A stretch of 64,000 bases of DNA. Origin: Aptenodytes patagonicus (taxonomy: Eukaryota > Chordata > Aves > Sphenisciformes > Spheniscidae). Position 1 is the first letter of the stretch. Every line of letters begins with the position of its first letter. The stretch covers positions 104,865,811 to 104,929,810 of the forward strand of contig NC_134951.1 of NCBI RefSeq assembly GCF_965638725.1, written 5' to 3'. The notes beneath the pieces were generated by a model. It was not told the origin of the DNA. It ran no database searches and was given only the letters and a program-made list of their open reading frames with translations. This document shows, in pieces, positions 24,971 to 37,800 of this stretch. The position numbers were made by a program, and so were the translations under genes.

Positions 24971-27900
24971 CTCTTGGAACACCCCATTAAGTGAAATTTC
25001 AACAAAGGGTCGAGTTTTCTAACGGAAAGATTTTACATTGATAAAATCAAGATGGTTCACTTAAATGTCAACATTATGTTAAAATATAATATGAAGTAAA
25101 AAGGCTTGAGATTAAAAGTCTTTTCTGAAATGAAAGACCTTGCATATGCTCTTAATTTCGCCCCCCTCCCCAATGGCATTTCAGTGAAACCATTATGTTT
25201 CTGCAAAGTACCTACATATGAAAGAAATGGCAACACTCCACTGCAAAATTTACATCCAGCTGTTTGAAGCTTTCTTCCACTGTTTGTTTAATTGTGAACT
25301 CATTTTGTTCACATCATGACAATTATAGATAGCTTATCTGTCTGGCATCTTAATTAGCAGATTACTAATCTAGGACTTCAACCTTTCTGGTTACTTATAG
25401 CCTGTGTTTTCTAACCCTTCAGTTAGTCTTTTCATTCATATATGCTACGGTTTTCATATACTCTATGTCTTCATTAAGCATAGGCTCTTCAATCATATCT
25501 GTTTTAATACTGATTATGGCTAAGGTAAAAGAGAAAATCCAAATAGGTTTGGCGAGGATCATGCCTTAAATGTGAAAAGAATCCGTTTATAACAAGGATC
25601 AGATAACTTAGAATTATGAGGTAATCTCCCATAAAATATTTGCCAGTTTTGCGAAAAATCAGCGCAGAGTTCTACCCAGAAAAAGCAAATATTTTTATGT
25701 AATGAACACACACAAAAAATGTGTATAAACAATGGCACTAAGATATAGTAAATAGGCTTGGTCTTAAAATGGAATTATGTGCTCATGCTAGATATATATA
25801 TAAATATACTATATCTCATACATATATAATAATCTATTACTGTACTTGTTTTCCCAGTAACTGAGAAACTTCATGATCTTTAATGTATTTATCTTCCTAT
25901 GGCCCTCATACCAAAGTTTCCAGCAGCTTTCCATTTTAATCACCAAAGTGGCTTCTCCTGTGTAGGTAGTTTGCTGAAAGCTTTAGGGCTTACAGGATAA
26001 AATTTATCCTGTACTTGTTAGTTAGTTGTATTAGCGAAGCAAACCTGCTGTCAGCAAATTTTGTCGTCACAACAGGTGCTACTTCTTCCCTTTGATAGGA
26101 AACTCCTGATAACCTGTGAATTGTTTGTACGCTACTGATTTATCACCGTTACTTAAGGTCTCACGTTGAGCTGCAGTCACGTTTGTGTGCAGCTGTCCTT
26201 TTCTGCAAATGGCAGACTCATAGGATCACACATAAATGCTTTCAGCAGCGTGAATTGCCCATTGGGTTTAGTAGAAAGCCTCTGACACATCCAGAACTGA
26301 TCAGCTGTGCTCCTTTTATGCAGGGAATGGATGAAGCTATAGCTTATACCGTCGCAATTATACCATGGGAACAAAACCAAAATAGCTGAATTTTGGAAGT
26401 TTGTTCATGATTTGTCCCTCCTGGTAGCGTGGAAAAATGAGACTTTTATGGTGGTGGGCAGGAGTATCTGATGTTTGAATAAAGCTTAGGAATTTTAAAT
26501 ATGTGCTTGTGAAAGTAAAGCACAAATAGAACTCATTTGATTCAGCATAGCTCTGAAAAGTCACGTTTTGGTTCCTCACGCTTACTTTTCATACCATCTC
26601 TTTGTTGATGTGATGTTTGTTACTCTCGTCCTGAAACTGTTTTTCCAAACTGTGCAAATCACTACTTTGGTAGAAATTGTGTGTTTCTTTTGTGTTTTGA
26701 AAACCAAAAGCCTGGACTAAGAGTTCCAATCGTAATGTTACTGATTTACAAACATATATTCATTCCTCACCCTCAAAAAGAGTTTGTCCAATGACACAAA
26801 CTTCTGCATCCCACTATGTTAATTGCATACATGAATCACAGAAATGCGATGACATGTGAGGCTCTCCAAACATTTTAGATGGCTTTTTAAACATCTCGCA
26901 AACTGAATCCCGGATTCTGTATGGGTGGACGCCTGTGCCCTGGGAAGTTTTGCTGACATCAGTGACTGGGATGCCTCCAAAAGCAGCGGGAGAAATAAAA
27001 AAAAGGTAGAGAAGAATAATAACTCTAACTATGTACTTGATCCCACAGGAGTCTTCATTCCTGTGCTGAATACAGTAATACCGTCAGAAAGGTGGCTATC
27101 AAGACAAATTGTACAGAAAACTTCAGTGCTGGAACACTTTCTAGGAATGAATAGAAAATCATCGGGATGTCTAAGGTAAATGTCAGTGCTGGTACAGAGA
27201 AATGTATTTGCCATTAAGCTCTGCTGACATTTTCTCTTTTAAGATCCTTTTTACAGTTGCTTCTTGTCTGGACAAATGTCTGTCATTTGGGACTCGTGTT
27301 TTCCAAGATGGCCATTTTGCTCAGGCTGACTTTGCTTTTAAACTCCTCACTTTTAAGTTGCTTTTTCTAATCGAGGTGAAGAATGAAATTGAGCAAACAC
27401 ATTGATTTTTCCATATGACAAAACATTTCTGAAGGCTGAAGGAGATTAATGCTTCCAGGATTTGAACAATGACTTAATATTTGGCAGAAAGAATATATTG
27501 GTACCAAAGATACTCCTCCTGACGATCTTGTGAAAATTTTCCTATGTTTGGCCAGTCCATATGTGTCCGAAAAACCTGTTTGCATGTACTAACGTGTTCT
27601 GTTTCCTTACAGCTCCAAATGCTAGCAAGAATTTCCCACACAGCAACAGAGTTTTCTGGGCTACTCAGGACCCGAGGGGTGGAAAGGAGGAGTCAACAGG
27701 AAAGTGCCTGCCATAGCCAAGTTTCAATGAGACAACAACCTCCTGCACCCCCAGAAAAACCCTGTGTGAAGTACTGCAGATCCATTAGCCCCTTCTCATT
27801 TCTTCAAATCGCTTTTAGCATTAAATTCACCTCAAACATTTGTCGAAGGTTGCTATAAATTTGAAGGTGTCAAGCTCCTTTGAAGATACATAGCGTGCTT

Positions 27901-28529
27901 GTGAATGTGGCTCCACATGACAATGTTATTACTGTTTTACACTCCCAAAACTATGGGAAATCGGATGCTACGGTTACAGAACGTTAACGGTTAGAAGCAG
28001 AAGCCACCAAACCCGAGATTTATGGTATCTTTGTTCACCACGGATCCTGATTCACTCTCAGATGCTATCTGTCTTGTGCACCAAGTCAGTCAGAGGAACG
28101 ATGGGAGGGAAAAAAAGTCTGTGATCATGCAGCGGCACCGTATTGTGAAGTATTACCTGCACTGTGGAGCAAGCCAAGACTGCAACGAGTAACTTTAATT
28201 CTGATGTTTCCTGTCTTTCAGCTGCTTTACTTAGCAAAAGTAAGACTTTTTTCAGCATTTTTACGGGGCTGTACAGGCACTCAGTGCAGCCGTACCTGCG
28301 TGAACACAGGGAAGCTCCACACGCTTGACTGCAGGTACTGGATGCGAAGTTCTGGAGATGTTTATGGAACCACAGCCTGACTGAAACTAGTGGTTTAATA
28401 GCTTTGTTTTCAGTTTCAACCGATAGCTTTGGGAAGAAAACCCACGAAATAGAACCATGGAAAGTGATGAGCTCTTCCCTTGATGAAAATCAGCATTTTC
28501 TCCCCCAACCCGTGAGGTGCTCAGGACTT
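24971..28529. other. Region upstream of SYT14, no gene seen
   Basis: AT-rich sequence approaching the SYT14 CpG island. One splice-bracketed segment at 27049-27175 and an isolated strong acceptor-like site at 27611 (TTCTGTTTCCTTACAG) are present. No recognised protein is encoded. Confidence 0.5.
27049..27175 (+). other. Splice-bracketed candidate exon upstream of SYT14
   Basis: A 127-nt segment lies between a weak acceptor (TTGATCCCACAG) and a usable donor (TAAG|GTAAAT). It sits inside an 84-codon open + frame beginning at 26925. The peptide is not recognised. It could be a 5' non-coding exon of SYT14, part of an upstream non-coding transcript, or chance. Confidence 0.2.
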
Positions 28530-28554
28530 CCCGCACCACCAGCCGCTGAGAGCC

Positions 28555-28581
28555 GGGGCGGGGCGGGGCGGGGCGGGGCGG
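28555..28581 (+). repeat. (GGGGC)5 GC-box / G-quadruplex-prone tandem
   Basis: Five head-to-tail GGGGC pentamers followed by GG form overlapping GGGGCGGGG SP1/KLF sites. Having five runs of four G on the + strand also satisfies the intramolecular G-quadruplex pattern. It lies about 285 bp upstream of the SYT14 start codon. Confidence 0.9.
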
Positions 28582-28665
28582 TGGGTCTCCAGCCCGCTGT
28601 GGGCGGGCACGCGCGCCAGGCGGCAAGCCCCGCCGGTTCAACGGCCGCCGCTCGAGCGCGGGCGG

Positions 28666-28683
28666 GCGCGCGCGCGCGCGCGC
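28666..28683. repeat. (GC)9 alternating tract, Z-DNA-prone
   Basis: Eighteen bases of strict G/C alternation inside the SYT14 promoter island. Such tracts favour left-handed DNA under negative supercoiling and are often length-variable. Confidence 0.85.
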
Positions 28684-28864
28684 AGGGCGGCGGCGGCGAG
28701 GGGGAAGGAGGAGTCACGCGCCTCGGCACGCTCCGCTGGCCCGCCCCCCTCCCCATCCCCGCCGCCCCCGCCCGGCCCCGCGCGGCGCTCCCGTCTCGCA
28801 GCCGCGGCGCCTGCCAGCGCCTCTCCTGCGTGCGCTCCACTTGGTACGGCCCACCCCGGGGATC

Positions 28865-28877
28865 ATGGCGATTGATG
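28865..28877 (+). CDS. SYT14: SYT14 coding exon 1 (start codon, first four residues)
   Basis: This is the start of synaptotagmin-14, a single-pass membrane protein with two cytosolic C2 domains that do not bind calcium in the usual way. It is a trafficking-type protein of neural tissue, and a human missense change is linked to recessive cerebellar ataxia. Only 13 coding bases are here: ATG, Ala, Ile, Asp and the first base of Gly, followed by a consensus GTAAGT donor at 28878. The ATG has a good context (A at -3, G at +4) and lies in the CpG island. The joined N-terminus MAIDGGERTCGVHELI matches the known vertebrate SYT14 start, with Asp at a position that is Glu in the human protein as I recall it. 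The 5' UTR upstream is not delimited. Confidence 0.9.
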
Positions 28878-31800
28878 GTAAGTAGGCCAATAACGGGCTC
28901 CTCTCGCCCCGAATCGCTCCCCTCCCCCAGCCCCCTCCTCTCCCTCTCCTCCCCCGGGCACGGGGAGGGGGGCGGCTCCGGGGGGGGAGGGCTCCCACCG
29001 CGGCGTGAGGTGGGGGCGCACCGAAGCCGAGCGGCACCCCCGCCCGCCGGTGCCCGGAGCCGGGCTGAGGAGGGCGGCAGGGGGGCGCCTTCTCTCCTCT
29101 CTCTCCTCCCCACCCCACCCACCCACCCGCCCCGGCGGCGAGGGCTGCGAGGGCTGCGGCGGAGGGGCTGTTTCGTGCGTGGGGGGGAGAGGTGGGTGTC
29201 GCTGCTCCCTCCTCCCGTCTCCGTGCCGGAGAGACGGGAAGGGGTAAATAATTCCTGGCACGGTGGCCGGCATCCTTCCTCTCCCTCCTCCTCCGCCGCC
29301 TGCCCCAGGGATGCCGGGCGTGCGCCCGTGGGCGACGCGGAGGGGACCTGAGGAGGACGAAGCCATCCTCTCCGTGCCGTGAGCGTCCCTTGCTCTGGTG
29401 GGGAGGCGGGGGCGGGCGGCTCCCCCCCGGGCCGGCTGTGGGGCCGGGGCTGTGCCACCTCTGCCCGCCGCCGGGTCCGAGACCGCGGGAGCGAGGGGGT
29501 ATCTCGGAACAACCCGCGCCCTGGTTTTAAGTGTCATTTGCTGGACGTGCGGAGGCTTATCCGTCCTCCCCGGAGAGACTTTGCCAACTGCTTTAAAACT
29601 AATCGTCCCTCCTGGCCCTGAAGTCTCTGAAAACTGATTCCCCAGGCGAGGGAGGTTCCCTGCTCTCTGCCGGTTGCCCAGCTGCTGAGAGCTAACAGGC
29701 TGTATAGAAGCTTGTGTCCGCAGATCTTTCTAGCCATCACTTGACAACAACAACAAAGGAGTGAGATGTACTAGGCACTTGTTGGGTTTGTTTGGGGATG
29801 GTCATCTTAAAAGGCAGGGCTTCTGAACATTAAACATTCTTTGTTTCTAAACCTTTCCTCTCGATTCTGAGAGTAATTTTACACCTCGTTAAAAATCCTT
29901 CAAAACAATAAAACCCAGAACTTTATTTCCAGCAAAAGACAGTCTTCAGGTATGCTGCTTCCTCGACCGTGGTGTTTCTTTCTGAAAGTGTCTGTTATAA
30001 CTTAAAGAATCTAGGAAAACAGTGAGGGGGGAAAAAAACCCAAACTGTTCTTGTTTGTTTTGCATGTGGGATGCTTCTGTGCTGTTAGTTTCCTTGAATT
30101 AGTAATTCAGGCCTCTGTAAGGAGAAGTTGCACTGCGCAAGCAAAGCTGCGTGTTCACCCTGTCTTGGAAGCTGTGCGCACCAGGAGTCTAAGTTGGCCG
30201 GCTTTAAGTTGGCTAGGTTCTTTTCTGCTGAAAAGCCCTCTTAATATTATCAAGAATATAGCAAAAATTTCTGCAGGGTCTGGACTTTTTACATAACTCA
30301 AGCTCAGAAAAAAAAATTGTCAGTCCTTCAAAAGCTGTCTCGCTTTTCATTTTAGGCTGCATTATCCCAGAAATCTGTGCGAATTTGTTAGCTCTGAAAA
30401 TATTCACAAAATGTGAAATTCATGTTTAATATTTTCAGAGGATTTAGGGTATTACTTCTTAAAAGTTAAAGCGAATACTCCTGAATGAATTAAGCAATCT
30501 AGCCTTTGAAAAGAAAGCAACACTTCTCATTAGGGCCAGACTTTAGAAATAGCCCAGCTGTCTTGTAGACACTTATGTGAAATTGCCAAAATGGGACTTA
30601 AGCTCTTGAGGAAAATTTGGTGCATAGCTTACAGTTAAATCTGAGGCGGGATAAAAAAAACATCCAATCATGAAAGTGGTCTGCTAGGTTTTGATTTGGT
30701 ACTCTTCCTGAAGACAGAAAATGCAATGTATTTTTCTGCTGTAGTCTGTAGCAGGCATGCAGCATCCTCTTTGTTTTCAACCGAATAGCTGACTGCTGTA
30801 GACTTGTTAGTAGGTGTTACAGTTTTTATTCCTCATCTTGGTGTTCTCTCCCTCCTGTTTGTGCAACAGTACTTTGCCTTGACTGTACTGTTTAGCAGTA
30901 CTATTTCCCGGCCAGCAGAGTTTAAAAATATGAGTTTGATTTGGGTGAATACTAACTCTCGAAGTCAGGATCAAACCATAGGGCTTCTAGTCTAAAGTGT
31001 CGAAATACAGAATTTACATTGTGTCCAAGTAAGTTTGTAAATGTATTTAATTAAGTAAACAGAGAAAATGCTTTGCTCAGTTTTAAAGATAACTGCAGTT
31101 GTCCAGATTTTTTTTGTTTTTTTGGTAAAGGCATGGGAAATAAGCAAGACTGAAAATTTCTGATTAAAGAATAAATATAAAATAGTTCAAAACTCCTTCA
31201 AAGCAGGATATACACAGTTATATGTGAAGAGTACACAAAATTAAGAGCTCAAATTAAAATAGGATTTGTTATCTGCAAGAAATTAAGTGCTTTTGGCTGT
31301 TATTAAAAATCTGTACCATTTCCAGTGTCACTTTGTCAGCATACCAGTATACATTGGTTCTAACACTAAAACCCAAAGTTTTTGTAAAAGTGAGTCTTTG
31401 TATCAAGTGTTACAGAGAATCAGGGAGCCACTGGGCATGGCCAATGACCATTGTCTTTTGGTCAGTGACAATGCTTTGTCACTTTCTTGCATTGTGATCA
31501 CTGACAGACTTTTAAAAGACAAGTATTCTTAATGTGACCAAGTTCAAAGCCCTAATTTAGTGATTGTGGGAACAATTACATCTTTTTCTTTAGGAAGTTA
31601 ATGTCACGTTAAAACATGTTCTTTTTTATTTCTTTATAAAGACATCAGGTATATAGTTTGCATAGGTCAGGCAATCTCAGATTTGCGAGGAAACAGTTGG
31701 AACAGCAACCAGAGGAAACAGCAACCCGGTTGGAAAAGTTTTAGCTCAAATGAGATTAAAGAATTGTATTTACAGTTCTTATTTCTGTGTATTTCTCTTC

Positions 31801-34800
31801 CAAAACAAAATCAGTGTAAGTATTAAGTAGTAGCTCTATTTTAAGATGCAAGGTTATTTATTGCTTAATATTGCCACCTTTTCATAGGGAAAGGTTAAAT
31901 TAATACAGAGAGTGTCAAAATGGGAAGGATGGCAAATACGGTAGAGAGTAAGGCCAAACTGAAAGCAGTAGTAAGACCAGAATGGTAGGCAGTCTGAGAT
32001 TAAGATCCTCTCACCTACAGCTGCTCAGGCCTGGGGTCTTGTGGCAGTTTGCTGGGATTGGGAAGAAAGAGAGTTGAGGAGTCACTTCTGAGAATCCTTT
32101 GGTGTCGCCTTGGTAATGTTCCTCATGGCAGCATTAATTTGATTTCTTTATGCTGCTTTTCCTCTTCTGAGCAAAGCAAAACTTTGGCACCTGCCTTAAG
32201 AGTTCTGTTGAGCTGAGGTCTGGATGAGGAGCTAGCGATGGAAATCATATTGCAGTTGTACGGAGGAGGGAAAAGAAATGTAAAGGTCACAGTGGGATGC
32301 TTTGTAACCCAAGGCAGAATTGCATATCTTGCATATCCTCAGGAATCTACTTTTGCCAGGTTTTTGGGCTGCACTTGAACATGCTGTAACGTGGTATAGG
32401 CTATACAAAAGTGTGCATTTCTCGAGGAGGGGAATACATTTTGAGATGAACCTTTTCAGACTGAGTTAATTCTTTTTGAATTTAAACTTTTTCCTGTGGT
32501 TTCCATTGTGAGGAGTTTAGTGTTAAGAACTGAGAAGTAGTATTAAAGAGAATAATGAGCCGTACAGATAAAAGGAATCTAGTAGAGAAGAAAGAATTAC
32601 ATGGTGGTGCTGTCATCTAAGAAGTTATTGCTAGAGTAATGAGAGTAGTGAACATGGCTTCCCATATTTTCCCCTGTGTTCCTACCTGTGTAACACTTGC
32701 CCTTCCTGATGTAGTATACCAAGGTCCTCGTTGTGTATCTAGGCTTTTGAATACCTTACATTTTGTTCCTGCATCTCCCGAGTGTCTCTGAACTGTCCCG
32801 AGCTCTCCGATGTTTCTGACAAGATTGTCCCTCCCTCTCTTTCGTCATCTGCCAGCTGTTTGGTTGGGAGCAGGCAGCTGCAGCTGTGTGTGCTGTGCAT
32901 GGATTTATCAGCTGGTTGGCTGCCCGTGTGTTTGGTGGGGTCTGTGGTTGTGTTGTGTTTGACTGCTGATGTTTTATGAAACATAGAATCCAAAAGTATT
33001 AAGTTCTTAAAACTTTCTGTCAATTTTGGCTTAAATTAGCCAATGAATTTGTAAGCAATAGAAGGATGGGGCAGGAAACGAACTGTTTAATTATATAACC
33101 CTAATTTCCTTGGGAAACAAAGACAAAAATTACTGAATGAACCTACTTTTTGTTTACGGATATAAGAAGAGAGAGGATGTAGAACACTGCTTCATATAGG
33201 TTACACGAAAACTATGCCTAGTTGCTAACTTCCAGAATCCAGAAAAGGGAACAAAAGAGCAATGAGCTGTGTACAGTGCTTAGGTAGGAGTATCGTATGT
33301 GTGGCTCATAGGTTGAATTTGGCCTAGGGAACAGTTTTATCTTGACTTCCAAGTTACCTGGGATGTTCAGGTGTCACTGCAGCATATACTAGAAGGGTGT
33401 AAGATGACATAGAGATCCTCAAGTTAGCGCTGACCTGAATTGACCGTAGTGCTTCTGAATCCAAGCTGGTGCAGCCAGGGCAGGGGTTGAGCAGCAGCAG
33501 CAGTATTAAATAACGCCTAAGCATAAGAAGCTGTATTTTGTACTTAGGCCCACTTTTAAACACATTTGCTAAATGTGGGGTGGATCAAATGGCAGGGTAT
33601 CAGATTTGATCAGCCACACAGAATCTGTTTAATGCTGTCTTATGCTAATTCACTGTCTGTAGTGGAAACTATTCAGTGAGTGTTACCTGGTATTAATTTT
33701 TTAAATGTCATTGGAAGGATGATTCCCTGCGTTATTTGCTGATGACAGTAAAACCTTGTGCCATATGCAAAATTACCAATTTCCTGGTTGGATTTGTGTT
33801 ACACTGTCATCACTGTAGTGTTATGGATCTGTTGAAATAAAGCCGTTAGGTCTCTGTTGCCTTTTAGGTAATAGAGTGGGCTACCTTTTTTAAAAAAAAA
33901 AAATCCAACCTCTAATGCTCTACAGACTTTTTTTTTTTTTTACAAGCTCCCCGTGGGCTGAGATGAAACTATCATACTTGGTATAAGAACAGTTGATGTG
34001 TTGCAGAGTGAAACTCTTGAATTCTGTTCATTTTTAATGCTTAGCACTCTTGCAAATTGGAACTCTTGGCGTTCGAGATGGGCATGCAGGAAAGCAAACA
34101 CACAGTTGCTACCTGATTAAAAATGTTGGCTTATATTACTGCCCATCAAAATACACAGGATCTGTAAGAGAGGAAGGAGTCTTGCTGTCTTCCCGAGAAC
34201 TTTCAACTGCTTTAACCATTAGGTCGTGTTTTCTCTTCACCTTATTCCCAGCCTGATTCAATTACACTTCTTCCAGCTTTTGTAATGAATGATGTGAGGG
34301 ATCCACAGCTCATACTCTCAGGCTTTTTCCTGAATACTGTGAGGTTTTGGACTGCATAAGGCAAAGGTCCTATATTGTATATAAAACTAAATGTGCACCT
34401 GGGAACTGAAGTGAGGATTTCAAGTCAGCATTTAATCCTTGCACTTCCTAATTTTTGAGTGTTTAACTCTTGGAGGTAGATGTTTTCTGATTTCTGTGTA
34501 AATCTCTTTCTAGAGTGAGATGGAGAAACTTTGGGGTGGTTTTGAATGTTAATTGTAAGACAGCAAATGAGTGTTGAGTTTGTGAACTAAGTCGTCACAT
34601 TCTGCAGAGGAACATATTCTGCAATGTGAAAAGTGGTAGGTTCAGTATGATTGACACACATCTTACAGGTATTTTTGTTTTGAAGTCTAAAATAAGCAGT
34701 TTTCCTACTAACTGGGATCTTTTGAAATAGAAATCCTTGGTAGTAATTTCCCTTTGTATCGCAGACTTACTGTTTTATCTGAACTATGAGAAATCCAGTT

Positions 34801-37800
34801 ACTAATACTATTTCTGTGAGTATGTTTTTCTCACCACTTCTTTGAGTAACTGAAATTATTAAAAGGTACACTTTAAAAATAAATTATACACACAAGTCCA
34901 TAGATTAATTAATTAATCATTAAAAAAATAAATATTTCTCAGCTTACTTTCTGTTGTGAAACTTTGCTCTAGTGTGGTGATTCAGTGGTGTTAACTAAAA
35001 ACTGTAGGAATTAGCTAAAAGTCATACTAATTTTTTATCCCTTTTTTGCTCTCAACTTTTGTTGTTGACATCTTCCTTTTTATTTCCAGAACATTTGATG
35101 GCAGTGTACATTGCTTGGCAGTGTATATTTAATCTTCTTGTCATTTGCAGTGAAGTAACAATTCTTCTTCTAGCTGCTGGTTCTCTTTCCATTCTTATTT
35201 AAAAAAATATCCACAGGTTTTATATCGGGTCAGATTTGAACCATTTATACTGAATGTTTCTGTTGCTAGTTATATTTACCGTATCTCTTCGTTTCCACTA
35301 GTAAGATTTATCTGAAGAAGTGTTTGACTGAGAACAAGGTAAAATAAAGAACTTAGTGCTTTTTTAGCTAAGTGCTAAAGAACTTAGAACTCTTTTTAGT
35401 GCTAATTATATTTCAGTTGTCAAAAGAGTGGGGAAAGAGAAGTGTCTGGTCATTCTGGGTAGAAAGGAAGCTGCGATAATAATTTTTCATGATGGGGGGA
35501 GAAGATCCCCAAGAACCTCTCTACTTTATGACATAGCTTAGAAAATCTGTGCTATCTCTATTTCTTTTTTGGCTTCCGTAAGTCCATGGAGATGCTTCCA
35601 TTTATTTCAGTGTGGGTAGGGTCAGATGCAAAATTTGTTTGAGAAACAGAAATGGCTATGCTATTCTTGATTAATTGTCATTGATTGCTAATTCATTGAT
35701 CAGTGTCGTTGGTTCTGTTGATTACAAAAATAATTAAAAATTAAATATTTTCCATGTGAAAAAAATTTTAATGTTTGTCATTACTTTTATGGTCAGATAA
35801 CAACAAACAAAATATTCTTAAGTCAGGACAGGTAGATGACCTTATCCTTAGGCTAAGAAATTAATAGATAGCAATAATTTTAAATGGTGCTAGCAGAGAA
35901 GACAGTCTTTACAGTAGGAGTTTGTATTTTAAAACCAGAAAGTTGATTTCTAACTTTTACTCTTGAAAACTTCTGGTCTTGAACATGTCTGCTGCTAATT
36001 GAATCTGATACTTTTTTCTCTTATTAGTGGGTTAGACAGTAAATAATTGTTCTTTATTCACCTGCTTACGCCCACCATCTGTTGTGACTTTTTTCCAGCT
36101 CCAAGAGTCTTAGTCTATTAAATCACTTATCATATGGAAAACATTTGTGTTTTAACCATTTTTATTGACTTTTTTTGCTTTTTTCTGTGACTTCTGTGGT
36201 TCTATTTTATTCTTTGAGGTGTTGGGACAGAGAGATGACCAAAACTGCACAAAATATACAAGATGTGGGCACATAATAAGTATATAAAATAGCAATTTTT
36301 TTTTTTTAACTTGCTGTCTCTTTCCTAATAAATTCAAACATTGTTTGCTTTTTAGTTTGCTTTTTGACTACTTCCAAGGATTCAACTTCAAACATTTTGG
36401 TTTTTTACGTATGTAATACAGTTTTAGTCTGCAAATAATAAAAAGGGTACTAAAGGAATGCAGAGGATTTTACACCATGGGTGAGGATGGCCTAATGCGT
36501 GTATGTAACCTTTTTAGGAAAAATACCATACTGATGCCAGCTGTAGAGTTGCTGTTCTGTGAAAGTCTTTTCAGCTTTGTTTGTTTTCCTTTACAGTTAG
36601 CTGTCTGTTCACCTAAAACCTGATTCTTCCTTAAAATCAGCTTATGGTATGAGGCAATTTTTCAAGGAGTAGATTTGTTGGTATATGTAAGCCAGAACAC
36701 TTTCATTATAGTTGTCTTTTAGAATAAATTTGTAGTATGTTATATGAAACAGCTTAGCATAAGAATGGGTTTCCTAAGTATCTTGTATTCATAGCGAAAG
36801 CATTAGTATTTCCACATGCTTCAGACACGTTAACATTAACAGTGTGGTAGGCTTTTTCACTTGTATCCCATTTTATGTTTCTGCACCATAACACCTCTAT
36901 TTTATGCATTTGCTGCACAGCACTATTGTTTCCTTCTCGTTTGACAATCCTGCATGCTTGAGGCAGGTGGCCAGCCTTACCTGTGATCTGTAGATTGACT
37001 GTGTCTGACATGGGGTCATAGAGCAGGAGTCAAGGAGCTCTGCTGAAATGCACGTCCCTTGCCATTGCTGTGCATGACACCACTTTGACAAGGTGGGCTC
37101 TCAGGGGCCGTAATGAATGCTGTGCCCCTCACCCTGTTTGTGCTACTCAGCCTGTGCGGTATTGTCATTCTGCACTGGAATTTCACGGATTTGTCAAGGG
37201 AAAAAGTAGTTGTCTAACGTTGAATAAAATGTTAAGCGAATGTTTGTTGAATGTAGTCCAAACTTATGAAAATGCTAATTAAAACACAATCCTTAGCAGG
37301 AAAGTAATTTATCATAAAAAAAGTATGTCCCAAAAGTTACACCTGATGACAAAGACCTCAGGTGTAGTGTTCTGCTGCAGCTACTAACATGGATTTGTTG
37401 CTGAACTGAAGAATAATGTATTTTATATGCAGTACCCTAAATTGCACCACAGTATTGATGCTGGAACTGAGACTGTGTGACATGCTTGTTGAAGGGATGG
37501 GATGCACCCTCGCAGAGTTTGTGGGTGACACCAGATAGGGGAGCAGTTAATATGCTGGAGGGCAGGGCTGCTATCTTTCAGCTCAGCAAGCTGAAAGAAA
37601 GGGCTGAAGGGAACTGCATAAACTTCAACAAGGGCAAATGAAAGTCCAAGCCTGTGCAGCACTATAAGTTGGGGACAGACTGGCCGGGAACAACTCTGCA
37701 CAAAAGAACCTGAGGATCCTGTTGAACAGCGAGTTGAACATGGATCAGTCATGTGCCTCTGCAGCAATGTAGACTGAGTCTGTATCCAGCTGTGTTAACC

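Larger units (their letters stand above)
28530..29540 (+). promoter_or_regulatory. SYT14: SYT14 CpG-island promoter region
   Basis: An abrupt island of very high G+C with abundant CpG spans the first coding exon, in otherwise AT-rich DNA. This is a typical TATA-less vertebrate housekeeping/neuronal promoter. It holds five tandem GGGGC units (GC-box/SP-KLF sites) at 28555-28581 and an alternating GC tract at 28666-28683, both upstream of the ATG. The transcription start cannot be fixed from sequence but should lie between about 28550 and 28860. Long open frames here on both strands (up to 340 codons) follow from the base composition, not from coding. Confidence 0.85.

Noticed and set aside
1..28500. 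Search for the mammalian SYT14 neighbours UTP25 (DIEXF) or IRF6
   Set aside because: No exon of either could be recognised upstream. As I recall, synteny on this side differs in birds.
28404..29512. Overlapping 315-codon (+) and 340-codon (-) open frames
   Set aside because: They lie in the CpG island, where stop codons are rare on both strands. The peptides are Pro/Arg/Gly/Ala low-complexity, and the + frame differs from the SYT14 start frame.
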